60,000 nt of DNA from Apostichopus japonicus (Eukaryota; Echinodermata; Holothuroidea; Aspidochirotida; Stichopodidae): assembly GCF_037975245.1 (NCBI RefSeq), contig NC_092570.1, forward strand, positions 19,543,418 to 19,603,417. Reading direction: 5' to 3'. The translations under genes were made by a program, and so were the position numbers. The notes under the pieces were generated by a model. The model saw only the letters and a list, made by a program, of their open reading frames with translations, did not search any database and was not told where the DNA came from. This document shows, piece by piece, positions 11,457 to 26,400 of the stretch; within the stretch, counting starts at the first letter, position 1; each line of letters begins with the position of its first letter.

Positions 11457-14400
11457 GTATGAACATTTCTTTGGCTTGAGTCTTAGCCAAAATATGTCAA
11501 GTAACTGGTTATGAATACATATTTCAGACCTTCTTGTTATTTTTACCTTTTCACCAATTTGACATGTCTATAAAGTACATATACTTGAATAGAATTTTCT
11601 GCAATTTGAGTAAATACTCTTTGCCATTTCTCATCCATTAGAGAAAATCTGTCAAACATTTCCTAACTCTGAAAGTTGTTGTAACATTATTAAATCAGCA
11701 AACATTAACTAAATCCACTTTCAAATCTACAGTCCTTCATCAATAAGAGATTGAACTATTGGTGAGATGGGAGTCTGTGGTTAGGAATACAGCAGTGTGA
11801 GTATAAGGCTGTGAATCTGCTACATGAACCCTGCAACACCTATCCCTGTTTAGGAGACGAAATACATATCAAATCCATCTGTTTGCTACATATTAGATTT
11901 GTAGATAGATCTGTGAATTCAGGCTTGGATATTTCCTAGCCGGGTGGGAAATAATGGTAAATACTGGGAATATTGGTAAAAACAAAATCATGTGAAAAAC
12001 AACTATACAGTTGTTAAGTGAGCACTAATTACACTGATTTGCGTGAAATAGTGTCTGGTATCCAGTCAGACTCAATTATAGTATAACTTACTGATTAGGT
12101 TCATCTAAACATTCCTCTAATTATTAAAGTTCTTAAAGCTGTTACAACACTTTTGCAAGAATAAACAGTTAGAAAAAATGAAAAATATTCAGTTGTTTAA
12201 TATTTGCCAGTATTTCCCACCTGTGGTGAATATTTAATAGATCATAAGTGTCCTCACTCCTTAATTTAGCAATCTAATATTTGATATGCTATCAACTCTT
12301 CCCAAACTGTGTATCAATCTTGAGATCATTATCAATTCATCCCTTTCATCACTGAATTTAGAAAGTAGTAAACAGCTCAAGTTGTAATGGTGGTGCAATA
12401 AGATTTTCTGGTTCAAAACAAGAAAAGTGATGATCTTCAACCACTGTTTTTAAAATCCATTACCATGATTGAAAGTGATGCCTTGAATACCGATCCTGTT
12501 GTTGTTCTCTGTTACAGTGCTGAAGTTTTCTCTTCCTACAAAGCCAGAGTGATAATTCCAGGAGCCATCATTCATCCAGGAGACATCGTTGAGGCATCTT
12601 CTCTTGCTGTTAGTATCTTACACTTGTTGCGGTTCAGTATAAGAATGACTTACATTGATTTGTCCATGCAGAGATAGGTGCAACACTGGCTAAATAAAGT
12701 ATAAAAATCAACGATTTAGATAACTTCTACTGTTGCGACATGTTATAGGAAAGGATTAAATTGTCAATATGATTTTCAGATTCTGGTTCATTGGTAATTG
12801 GTTGTGATGATATAATATATTTGTAAACTTATGATAGAGTATGGATTGTATGTGTTACAATCCAATGATCTCTCTGTGATGGTCGGATTGGCTGGGACAA
12901 GTGGTAGACTAAGCACTCAAAAATGATTTTATTATATTCCAGTGTATTATTGTTTTATGACCCTTAGACTTCTAGGAAGAAACAAATTGGAATTGCTAGA
13001 TGACCTTTGACCTTATGTCATTATTGTCCCCTTGTTGTTAATATTATTATTGTTATTATATTCATAAAATATACCTACATTGTTTTAATAAATGCAGGCT
13101 GTTCCTCTACCGAGACCAACCTACAACCTTGCTGCATCTATACCATGCGAACTAATAGAGGGCGGCAAATTGAGTAGTCTTCAGCTAGAAGGGATACTGT
13201 TTGCTGTAAGTTTTTTTGTTATTTGTTTTCTTTCTAAATTCAAATGATTGAGGAGCACTTTAGAGTGGTTGTACTGCAGTCTGCATGCAAGATTGAACTC
13301 ATGTCAGAATGGGAAATAAGATCTGTAATACTTGCATTCTAAGAGCATTTCATTCAGTAATAATATGCAGCATAAAATATTCATGTAAAAAGTAATTAAG
13401 TCTGAGTAGCTAAGACTGTCTGACTATTATTTGGGAAACAAAAGGATTAATAGTGAGATGGTTCCTATAATCATGTTTCGTCATCAATTGGTGCATTATG
13501 ATTTATTATTTACCTTTTATTGTTGCTCAGATGCAGTAGTTAGGACATTAAATATTGATCCTATTTTGTTACTTTCCAGTGCCAGCGACATCAAACCATC
13601 CTCCCAAATGAAAGCAGAGCTGGATTTTTCATCGGAGATGCAGCGGGAGTTGGTAAAGGAAGACAGGTAGGCTAGACAAGTTGATGTGATCATTTGGGGT
13701 ATTTATGTTGGAGAAATAGTAAATTAAATATGGAATATTAGAACATAATTCAGTGTTTACATGTGCATTGCAATTTTCTCATCTGAAATTTCTCAGTTAC
13801 AAAGTACTGAAAGCACTATGGATTTGTATACAAAAAAACTGATACATGTACAGTATCTTTGGATGTTTAGCAGTTAGGTTACATTAGCATAGCAATTTGC
13901 GATGCAATACTGGATAAATTATTTCCTGAATATGATTTCAATCATTCAGAAATTTGCTTTTTAACCCTGAAGTTTTTTCCTGAATAATAAGCATTTGACA
14001 ATATTTTCATGTATTTGGTACAGTTCAGACAAATAGTACAATGGAAAACTACCTTGTACTGGTCAATTATTAAGCCTTTATGTTTGTTTTTGACAACTCA
14101 AACATCAAATTATTTTACTGATGATTGATGACATTATTATGTTGTTCAAGGAATAAAGGGCTTTGCATACAATTGGCTTGTGAACTTCAAGTACATTAAA
14201 CATTAAATTTATACTTTCACATGACTTTTAAAGTTTAGATGCTTGTGATAAAAGTATGCATGATTTTAGTCAGGTTTTATGAAGTAACTGGCAAAAAATT
14301 ATACTCAATGTCTAAAATTTGAATTTTTATTCTCCAACTTTCACTGACCAATTATCTGATATCTATGCAATGTATTCATTACAAATTAAACAAAAAACCC

Positions 14401-17400
14401 CAAACAAATATTTCACATGACAATGTTTTGTTATTAATGAAAGAAAAATATCACAGCACTTGGCTATAGTACTGTTGTTGTTTGAAGAGCAAGTAAATCT
14501 GTAATTTCATAGTAGTAAATGACTCAACAAGAATCTCAAATAAGTACATTATTATAAATATATTATATAATTACATATGATTATTATACACTTTAAGAAC
14601 TAACCTTGCACAAGCTCCACTTTTCTTAGACCTCCTCAGCTTTCCATTCAGAAATGTTAGCATTCTGTTTCAATTTCTAAGTTTACTCTTTATATATATT
14701 AATTAAGTTGTAATCTTATTCTTTTCTTTTCTTTTTCTGTTCATGAAGTAGAAGTAAGATCTTGAATCTTGAATTGCCAAAAAAATGGTCTCTTCCTGTC
14801 CTGTTAGAAATAGTTCAAAATACATGTAACATCTCAATCATGTATTGACAAACCTAAAATGTACTATCCATTGAATTTTGTTTGCTGTGGTTTTGAACAT
14901 CAGTGTGGCAATGTTTTGTTGTCAAGTACTGTTAATTATTTGTGTGTTAGGCTTATCATCTTTGATCAAACTGTTGTTATAATATTCATATTCCTGCATT
15001 TCAGATTGCTGGCATAATTCTAGACAACTTTGGCAGAGGAAGAATGAAGCACATTTGGTTCAGTATTTCATCTGACCTCAAAGTAGATGCTCAGAGGTAA
15101 GGAGAAGAGGTCATCTTCTTTGCTATGAAAATGCTGGTCTACTAGTTGGTACATTTTTCTTGTGATGTGATTTTATTACAACTTTTTTTGTACTGCTGAA
15201 TATTTAAACAGTGGCATATGGGGGTGTGGCAGTGGGTAGGGTCTGGAGGACTTCAGTCATCTAGGGGAATGAGGCATTGACTTACAGAGCATTTGGGTGT
15301 GGTGGGCTGGGCTGGGGGAAGGTTTACAATGAAGCATTTTGTAAAGAAATGAGTGTAGCCCGAGGGGGGGGGGGGGGAGGTGTTGATGTCTATAATTAAG
15401 TCTAAGCGCAATGTCATACCTATAACTACTTTTGAATGTTGAGTAGGGTTGAAAAATGGCTCTTTTCCTTTGTTACTATGCTTCTTATATCTAACTAGTA
15501 TGAATTATCATGCATGTGCTAAATATTGCCTTGTAGAATTGCCAACATTCTAGCCAACGGCCCTTATTTCTATTGAATTTAACACTGCTGCTTCTGCAAG
15601 GGAGCTGGTGGGGTGGGAGGGTGTGGCAGTCAACTAGGGGGTGATTGAGTGTAGAACAGGCTTAATATGAATATAAGAAATCTATTATCTGTGCTACAAA
15701 ACCTTGGATCACTATGGTGTCATTACTGCAGAGGTGTCAGCAAACAATAATAAAGCAGTGATGAGGTTTGTTTATCATTATGTGTGTATCTTACTGTGGT
15801 AATATCGAGGCAAATGATGATCTCGATTCAAAGCAGCAGTTTTCAGAGATTTTGTTTTGATTTTGTATTGATCTTTCATTAATTTATTATTTTTCATTGA
15901 CTTTTATGATGTTTCTGTTTGTAATGTTTTCAGAGACTTCCATGATATTGGTTGTCACATCAAAGTTATAGAAGGTTGCCAGCAACTGGATAGAGAAACC
16001 AGGTAAGGGTGGAGAATAATCTCATTACTAAATGGTGTGAACGTAAATTATACATTGCATTGATCAGCAATATTCTCTGGAAAATTAAACATTGATTAGT
16101 TTCTTGAGGATGTAATGTCAAAGCCTATTTTTCATAATTATTCATACTGGATTGATGTAAAATTTCACAACACTATCTATCAAATATTATCGGGGTTATA
16201 TGTTAAAATAATCAAAGGTTTTGAACTTAAACATCAATTTGGTTGTGCATAATATTTATCTGAAATTTTATTTTTGCAGCAAGGATATAACTGTAAACCA
16301 ATGATATATTTAACAAGGAAATAATCAAGGAATAAACTCCTCTTAGTTTATTCAGTAGATTCTTTTCGTGACCAATAATAAAATTTAATGAATTTAATAA
16401 TCCAGTTGTTTTAGGAACAGTACTAATTACTTGATTCGTCTTCTTCCCTGTTTCAGAGCCTTTGGTTTACCGTCAGACTTTAAATCTGGAGTAGTATTCA
16501 GTACATATGCAACATTGGTGTCTTCTGTGCAGAGAGGTGGTAAGCAAGATTAGTAGTATATAATCAAGCAGGTTCTTTCTACAGAATCATTTCTGTTCAA
16601 GCACAATGACAACCAGCTGCTTTTGATGTCCAGTGTCAACATGTATTCTAATTACAACAATTTGCCCTGAGTTTGATCCAAGAAAACAATCATGTTTAAG
16701 TTTGCAACAAAATATTGATGTGTAATACTTGTAGCAGTTTTGGATTATCAAATGTTAAAGCAAATGAGAAACTCTTTTCTTGAGCTGATTAATTTGTTAG
16801 TATTCTATTTACTGTTGTACTGTAAGTGCCATATGTTTGTTATTATTCTATTTACTGTTGTACTGTAGGTGCCATATGTTTGTTATTATTCTGTTTACTG
16901 TTGTACTGTTGGTGCCATGTGTTTGTTATTATTCCATTTACTGTTTTACAGTAGGTGCCATGTGTTTGTTATTATTCCATTTATTGTTGTACTGTTGGTG
17001 CCATGTATTTGTTATTATTCTGTTTACTGTTGTACTGTAGGTGCCATGTGTTTGTTATTATTCCATTTACTGTTTTACTGTAGGTGCCATGTGTTTGTTA
17101 TTATTCCATTTATTGTTGTACTGTAGGTGCCATGTGTTTGTTATTATTCCATTTACTGTTGTACTGTAGGTGCCATGTGTTTGTTATTATTCCATTTACT
17201 GTTGTACTGTAGGTGCCATGTGTTTGTTATCATTCCATTTACTGTTGTACTGTTGGTGCCATGTGTTATTATTCTGTTTACTGTTGTACTGTAGGTGCCA
17301 TGTGTTTGTTATTATTCCATTTACTGTTGTACTGTAGGTGCCATGTGTTTGTTATCATTCCATTTACTGTTGTACTGTAGGTGCCATGTGTTTGTTATTA

Positions 17401-20400
17401 TTCCATTTACTGTTGTGCTGTAGGTGCCATGTGTTTGTTATTATTCCATTTACTGTTGTACTGTTGGTGCCATGTGTTTGTTATTATTCCATTTACTGTT
17501 GTACTGTAGGTGCCATGTGTTTGTTATTATTCCATTTACTGTTGTACTGTAGGTTCTATGTGGAGCAGTCGTCAGAGCAGACTACAACAGCTGATGGACT
17601 GGTGCGGACGAGAACAGTTTGATGGCTGTTTAATATTTGACGAATGTCATAAGGCCAAAAACTTTATTCCTGTAAGTATTCATAAGTCACTGGTCATCAT
17701 CAAACTTTTAACTTCGTAAATATTCATTAACCGTCCATCTGAGTGCAATTTTGTTTGGTAATCTCTGATTCGCTCAGAATAACAAAAGGAATTCAAAACT
17801 AGTGGAATAGTAAAAAGTGCAAAAGGTGGTAAACAATATCTTGCCAAATTTGTTTTATGCAGGAGATGATGTTCTATTTCTTCCAAGCAAAGAAGGAATT
17901 AAATATGCCCCAATGTGAATTAACATTTCAGAGAACGAAGAGACACACATTCCAATCTGTGATTTTTTTCAAAAACAGCAAATGCTTGGCCTTTCAATTT
18001 GTTGCAAGTAAAGTTTTGAGATTTCCTTTTACAGGGCAATGAGAAGAATAGCACTAAAGTTGCAATGGCAGTTACAACAATACAGAGGTATGAATAATTA
18101 TAATTTCATGATCAGTACAATTATTAATTTTATAGTAAGAACAGCAAGGTCTAAATATGCTAAGTTTCTAGTCTAATGAAAAAGTTAACCAATATATTTT
18201 ACTTAACTGCAAACCTCTCAGGTTTCAAGTAAGAAACATGTTGGTAAATGGTCAACCTAACATAGCTGAATAGTTATGTGAGTACTAATGAGGGAGAAAG
18301 TGTATTTTTACATGCCAAGCATTACAAATTGCCAGAAGATATTTATTTTGCTGTTTCCATGGAATATTTATCTTCAGATTATTGGTTTTTTGCAGTTTTC
18401 ATTTGATGAATGTACATGTCAATTTAATATTTATGTATAGTCAGGTTCATTGACTTTAAGTGCTTTAATGAGTCCAACACAGAATGTCTGTTGACTGATT
18501 TTCGATGTCTTTTTTGCAGAATGCTTCCAAAGGCTCGTGTAGTGTACTGTAGTGCTACGGGGGTATCAGATGTAAAGAATATGGTATGTAATGTACTACA
18601 GCATAAAATTCAGTAAAACCTTTGTTTGAATGTCAAGATAAGACTTTGTGTAATAACGAGCAGAAATGACATGCAGAGATGAAAACCCTGGACTGTACGA
18701 GGCGTAATAGCTTGGGTGTTGTTATCTTGTGAAAGAGAATAGGTTGGTTTACACTCTAGACATCGTATTGTCATTAACTGGTACGGAAGGGGGGAGAGTA
18801 AGGGGAGGACCAGGGTTGTAGCCATGGTGGGCTGCTCTGGGAGCCCTCATCTGGCACCCGATTCATACCAGAAATTGTCTGAGCCACAGGGCATGATTTT
18901 TTCGCCCTAAGCTGAACAGAACCAGCCCAATAAGGCACATTATGTTACCTTGCAAGTTCAGTGGGTTAAATTTCCCCTCGACATATATTTTTAAAATGGG
19001 TTTCAAAGTACCCATTAAGTCTTGTCCATGTTTGGTGTGGGGGGGGGGAGGTTTCATTCCAATATTTTTTGTTGTGCCCTGCAAAATCCTAAAATGTACA
19101 TTAGAAGCTACTCTGAACCTCAGCCGGAACCTGGTTGGTACACACTGCGCTCCGCAAATTCTAATTTAGTGCCTGCCAATCCTTAGCTACAATCATGGGG
19201 AAGATCATTGTACCTTCTGTTCGCTTATGCATGTGTTTACAATTATTTTTATGCTTAAGGGTCATTCTTTGTAGCGCAGAAGACATTATAAAGCATTTCC
19301 TTTCATAAGAGTTTGTTTTCATTTAAGCTTTTCTGTTTTCTCATCTAATGTTATGGGTGGGGGAGGGGGTTATGCTAAAAATATCCTTACTTTAATCAAA
19401 GCATTTAAAGTAAATATTCAAAACAACTGAGGTAAGGTCAATTAATGGAGGACTCCAAGAGGTTGAAATTTTCTTTCAAACAAAATTCTTGATGGAACCA
19501 TTAAATCTTTAAGGGGAATTAAAGTCAATTTCGCAAAAGAAATATGCATCGAATACAAGTACAGTAGATCTAGAGGTGGAGTTATTGCTACACTAACTTT
19601 TAATACCATCCACAAGTTAGGTCCTTGCCCTCTGTTATAACTTGAAATTACATAATCTATGTTTAACTTGTTGTAAATGTTTGTTGCTATCTCCGTTGCA
19701 GGCATTCATGGAGAGACTCGGATTATGGGGTGAAGGTGCACCATTCAGCTCCTTCGATCATTTCTTGGAAAATATCAATCGTAGAGGCCTCGGTAAGACA
19801 AGTCAATCCCAAACTGTTGTAATATCTGGCCTTCATATTCTATGGGTATAACTATTTGTAAATACCTTGTAACATTTTTCAAATTGTGTCATAAAGTTGA
19901 AAATTGTCTCAGCTATGTCGACTAGTAATTGCCACATTCACCCATATTCACCCAAAAATCTTAATGTCGATGGCTCACTAAAAAAACCTATTTGTTATTA
20001 TATGTCTGTTTGATTGCAGGAGCGGCCGAGATGATGGCCATGGAAATGAAAGCTTCTGGAATTTACGTTGCGAGAGGACTCTGCTACAAAGATGCTGAGT
20101 TTGTGACGATAGAGGCAAATTTAACTCCGGAGCAAGAGAAGATGTATGACACAGCCTGTCATTTATGGTGAGGTTTTTATCTCTGGTCCTGACTTATTTT
20201 TCGTCCAGTTTTATTTGATGGTCAGGTGACAATTACTCAGCCTATATGTAAACTATTGTAGTTTAATTGGATCCAGTTTTGTTATGAAAAGCATAGTTTA
20301 ACATTTACTTTGGCATTTTGTGTTGAATTTGCCACAATTTTGTGGTGCCATAGACAACATTGAAAGAAAGGATATTAAGGTACCTGAAAACTTTCTCTGT

Positions 20401-23400
20401 TATCTTAGTGCAACACAATATGATGGAATTAGGCAAGCACTTTGCATAAGGTCTGCAAATACAAACGATAATATACCCTGTGGTGGTTGTGATCAAATAT
20501 GTCTCGTGTGCAAAAATAAGGTTATTTTGTTTGACATGTCGCAGGAAATCATTTCGGATCAAATTTTGAATCTTCTCTTCAGGAATGAAGTTAAAACAGC
20601 TCTTGAGACTGCAGTGAATAGATGCAACACCAGTAATCCGAGGATATGGACATTATTCTGGTCTTGTCATCAAAGATTCTTTAAGCAGCTCTGGTAAGAA
20701 TTGTGTACAGTCTATAGCTTCCATTGATGACTGTTTGATGATGGTTTGAAGTATTATACCAAAAAAGCTTCTGAAGGTGTTTGATCATGAGAAATAGGGC
20801 TGCAAAAAACTATGGAGATTTTTATTTCTTGAAATGAAAGTTTATTATGAAGATAAGAATGTACTATTCATAATCCGATAATTTTCCCTGACCCTCCTCC
20901 ATATTTTCCTGGGCCGTGTTATTGACCCGATGCCCCTGGGCCATGCCCCCCCCACATGATACCCTTCTCCTAAGGCCTGATACTTGCTAACTCCAAAGAT
21001 CTTCAAGTTTGGGCTCTAAATTTGCTTTCTAAGTTTTCTTTGTCCATTTGCATTAAGACCGCAAAAATAGTTGATTTCTTATTTCATCATGTTTGTTTTA
21101 TCCATCAGCCTTGGAGTCAAAGTTCCATCTATAGTCTCAGAGGCTAAGAAAGCCATAACCGATGGTTATTCAGTGGTGGTGGGACTGCAGACAACAGGCG
21201 AGGCTAGTCTGGACAGTGAAATCAGCAAAGGTGATACACTTTCTGACTTTGTATCCACGGCAAGAGAGATGTTACACCGTTTCATCATGCAGAACTTCCC
21301 TATTCATAATGCTATGGTGAGTCTCAAGAGTTATAATTGCAACATGAAATATAGAAAAATTGAAAAAGAGATTGCTGTTGTGTGCCATGAAAAATACCTA
21401 AAATAAAACTTATGGTTAGTTGTTCCAATAGTTTCCTTCTTGTTTTGTAATATTTAAAACTCGACTTTTCCTTTCAGAATTCAGGTTTAGTTGTTTCTCA
21501 TTAGAATCTCTGCACCTGTCAATTCCTTGTTTTTTCCCTGTAAATTTAAATAGTTCTTCCATATTTTCTTTCTTTACAGCCCAATGAGCCAATGCAGGAA
21601 GATGAGTGGTCTGTACAAGCTAAGCAGTTATTATTATCATTCACCAGCCAGATTGAATTGCCCACTTGGTAGGATTTTTAAAGAAGTTTTGTTTAAGAAA
21701 ATAGACGTATCTTCCTAGGTTGTATAAACCTGGGTTGTCAAAGTCTGTTGTAATTTGTTCAATACAAATTTTCTGAGGGGAAATGCATTGCAGTCTTGGA
21801 AGTATTGTTGTGTAAAAAAATTGTTTTGAGAATATTACAATATATCAAATGACTGCATCTCACAACTTTGAAAGTTCAAGGACTGTATCATAATAAAAGG
21901 AGCAGTTCGAACAGCCATTACCATCAACATAATCACCTACTTGTCTTGCTTTGAGAAGAAAATTTGTCTATTTGTACTACAGAAATGAATGTTTTACTCT
22001 CATACATTGCTAGTTATTGCATACTCGTTCACTTGAGAGGCTCAATGATATTGAAACCCATTTAAAGTTCATTGCTGAGTTACAAATGCCAGTTCTGACA
22101 TAAGACTTTGTTTCATATTTCCAATAATCGCCAGGTCATCTGTATCTCCTACATTTATATTTCCAGTGCGCTTGATGACATCATAGATCAGCTAGGGGGA
22201 CCTAGCAACGTCGCCGAAATGACTGGCAGGAAAGGCCGTATGGTGAAAGATAGCACATCAGGTCAAGGGTCAAAGCAAAAGGTCAAATATGAACAGAGGT
22301 CTGGAGACTCTAATGATGTAGATAGTTTGAACGTCCAAGAGGTGAGAAATAAATCTGTTTTTTTTTGTGCTCTTTTGATAACTTTTAACGAGTAAGAGTA
22401 CAAGGCTCAAAATATTGTTTCCTCGTTTGTGCCTATTTAAACTTTGATACTGCTGCTGTGGCCAAATGGATAAAGGTGGTAGCAATCAGGAGGTTCCGGG
22501 CTCGATACCCGGCCGGGTTATAGTAAGGTGGGTTGTACATCCAAGAGCAGTCTACAGTTTCTCATCTGAAATGACTATCCAAATTGCAAAATTCCAAATT
22601 TGAGTTAAAATGTTGAATTGGAAGCCACGGTCCACCTGACGTGTAAGTTGTAATCCATAAGCCCTTGCGGGTTTCTCCCACACTTGTGGTCGCATAAGCA
22701 TTGTAAAAATAACTGCTCATTATTTTTATTATTGTGTGAAAGTGGGGCTGACGTTTCGATCCTAGCAGGATCGTCTTCAGAGGCTAAACGACATAGTTTT
22801 GTTTCAATTTCATTTTATGATAATTATATGTTACATTATATCCTGGAATTTTTTCCCCCTACAGTACCCCTAGTAATCTCTTTTCCTCTATCTTATCAGA
22901 GAAACTCTTTCATGGAGGGCAGGAAGCTTGTAGCGATTATATCTGATGCAGCTAGTACTGGGATATCCCTCCACGCAGATACAAGAGTAGCCAATCAGAG
23001 GCGACGTATCCACCTGACAGTCGAACTACCCTGGTCAGCTGACAAAGCTGTTCAGCAGATGGGAAGATCTCATAGATCCAATCAAAGCAGGTAATTAAGA
23101 AAATTGTTGTTTCATTTCTTCAAGCGGCAGATTGCTTCACAATCGCATTCTTCTTACATCTAGATTCACTTAAGTTATTCACATAGTAAGTTCCGCGGTG
23201 TTCTTTCTTAACTCTCTTAGGTCTATTCTTTGATCTTGTCCAAACAAGATCCAATTAGCAGATGACTTTCTTCAGCAATTTTTGACACAAAAGCTGTAGC
23301 CTTGATACTTATATGCAAAACAAGTTTCACTTTGTAAGGTTCATACTCTAGAATAAGTCTTGATTTGTGATTTTGAAATTAGAATACTATGTCATGACTT

Positions 23401-26400
23401 TAAACATCTTTTTTGATATTATTGCACAGCTAACTTTAGAACAGTGTTTTTCTCTGAAATCGTCTTTAATGGTAAGAAAAATTAGGGTATAAGACCAATA
23501 AAAGCTGTTATAAATTATACAAACGTAGTGTATGGAGCTTTATTGGTGACATTGTTATACTGAGATTAGTATCTCAATAATTATGTTCTCAAGGCTAAAT
23601 ATGGAAATATTGAGAGAAATTTCAATATTAAAGTAACTTGACAATAAAAAATTGAAATATCGAGATGCAAGATCGAAACATTGGAACGTCTGAAAATATC
23701 ATACCCTGAGCATCGTTTTGACGGATACCGACAAAATCTTAATTTTTCATTTATCATTAAAAGCTCTGTGACAATGGTACAGCCAGAATGTTTGAATCTC
23801 AATCTACCTAATTTCCTTCAAAAATGATTTGTTCTTGTTTGTGCGTGTGTTCCACAGTGTGTCCTTTACAGTGTGTTTCTAAGCAGATCAGAGAATGCTT
23901 CATCTCTAGGTTTCAATTCACTTGTTTATTTTTTCTCCAGTGGGCCTCTATACAAACTGCTGACTACCAATCTTGGTGGCGAGAGACGTTTCGCTTCTGC
24001 CGTAGCCAAAAGACTTCAAACTCTAGGTGAGCATCATCTCAATAGTACTGGCCTCAAAATATGGTTGTCACAAGCCCATATCCCGAAATTCCCAAAGGTT
24101 GAACTCTTATTTGATCATTTGCATACTTTGAGAGTTAAATCACTCAGTGAGGTACAAATGTGATATCATTTAATTAATTACTCCATTGACTTATACAGTA
24201 AATTTGTGTCTGTGTAAGGTTCCTAGGGCATCGTTTAAAACTGACATGTCCTACCCACCATATGATAACTGATGGCTTGGATTATTGTGGCATTTGTAAA
24301 ATTTACCCACTGTGTCCATTGAATTTTTGAGCTAGAAGAAGTAAAATTTAAACACAGTACATTCCAACTCTTGTGTCAGATCTTGTTGCATAATGTTCCT
24401 ATTTCTTCTCTATGTATAGTTGTAATGAATTCAATTGATGTTCCATTAATGGTAAGCATTAAACCAGGCTTTTCAGACAATTTGCAGAATGGTCAATCTT
24501 TCTGTTTTTTTTATGATAGGTGCACTCACACAGGGTGACAGAAGAGCTACTGCTGGTGCGGATCTGACTGAATTCAACTTTGACACAGTTTATGGAAGGA
24601 ATGCTCTGAAAACTATGTATAACTCTATCCTTTATGTAAGTATCATCGTCAAACTTTGTTTCTATTTAATGGAATGGCATGGACGTGAAAATAAAAACTT
24701 TAAATGTCATTGAGTCATTTGAGTCATTGAGTCTTGGAACTCAGGAGTTTGAGAGGCATAAAGTTGTGTTCTGGAAGCCTATCTGTAATCATCCTTAATG
24801 AATAGTGGTTTGTCTCAAGCCATTTGTTTTCAGCATAAGGTCAGATAAGTATGAGGCAGAAGACTTGTAGTACTCAAGTCTGTAATTGTACTCAATCAAT
24901 TTCCTTCATTCGTACTCATGGTTTGTACTTAGAGAAAGCAAAAGTCCTCAACCACTACTCATAGCTTTCTGCTCATATATTTATACTTGGGCAATTGTAC
25001 TTGTACAGGTACTCTTGGTTTTTGTTTTCTTGTTGTTGTTACATTCACTTTTTGCTCCTAGTCTGATATGTTAATGTCTTAAGCTATCAAATCAGTTTAT
25101 CTCAGCATATTGAAGGATGCATAGGGACTCTGTTCAGTGGAACAGCTATGGCTAGGAAAACTAGTTCTGAAACCAATGAATCAGTGTACCTCAACATATT
25201 GAAGGGCATATAGGGACTCTGTTCAGTGGAACAGCTATGGCTAGGAAAACTAGTTCTGTAACCAATGAATCAGTGTACCTCAACATATTGAAGGGCATAT
25301 AGGGACTCTGTTCAGTGGAACAGCTATGGCTAGGAAAACTAGTTCTGAAACCAATGAATCAGTGTACCTCAACATATTGAAGGATGCATAGGGACTCTGT
25401 TCAGTGGAACAGCTATGGCTAGGAAAACTAATTCTGAAACCAATGAATCAGTGTACCTCAACATATTGAAGGGCATATAGGGACTCTGTTCAGTGGAACA
25501 GCTATGGCTAGGAAAACTAGTTCTGTAACCAATGAATCAGTGTACCTCAACATATTGAAGGGCATATAGGGACTCTGTTCAGTGGAACAGCTATGGCTAG
25601 GAAAACTAATTCTGAAACCAATGAATCAGTGTACCTCGGCATATGAAAGGGTGCATAGGGACTTGTAAACCAATGCATGAAACAACCCTTAAGCCGAGTA
25701 GATGAAATACGATTTTTCAATTTTTTCACCGCTCATTACCAATCTGGACCAGGTCCAACAGACTTGCCTTAGCTGGTTGGTTCCTGAACCAGAAACTTGA
25801 TAGATGTTAATTTGAACACTCCAATCACTACAACATGTCATTCACCTTTGTGAATCTCTATTCTGCCATCTAATTGGTTTAGTATTTTCTTAATTAATAA
25901 CTGTGGTTATTTCTTTACTTTCAGAGACAATTACCAGCAGGAGTTAACTTGGAGAAGATTCTAGAGAAAGATCAAGGCTTTGATGAGTTCATTATTCAGA
26001 TGCAGGTCTGTATTAAATAAGTTTCTTGTAAATATCTTCAAAATACTTATAATTGAAAATGTCCCAAACATCTTTTCCAGTGGCTGAGCTTGTTCACTTT
26101 ATCATCTGATCCGCAATGCTCATTATTATTATGACAGCATAAAATATTTACAAACTCAGGATTATGAATTAATTAACCGTATGTTTGTCTTTGTAACATT
26201 TTGCAACATTTTGCAACTACCATGTAAAATGTAACTGTTAGATGTAGTGGTGATGGGAGTGGGGGAGGGGGAGGGGGTGTTACATTCTGCAAGGAATAAT
26301 TTTAGTTGTCAAATTTTGTGTAGTAGTATGAAGTCTCTGAATTTGTATCTTATAAAGTACAACTGTCTTTTTCCTATGTACAAATATTGCAATACACCTT

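Noticed and set aside
16837-17622. Several Cys/Val/Tyr-rich open frames in the 43-bp array
   Set aside because: They follow the repeat and shift frame with it. Only the segment from 17553 on is real exon.
20320-20697. A 125-codon open frame crossing an intron into exon 20583-20693
   Set aside because: The family protein continues directly from CHLW to NEVKTAL by splicing 20167 to 20583; the upstream part has no similarity to it.
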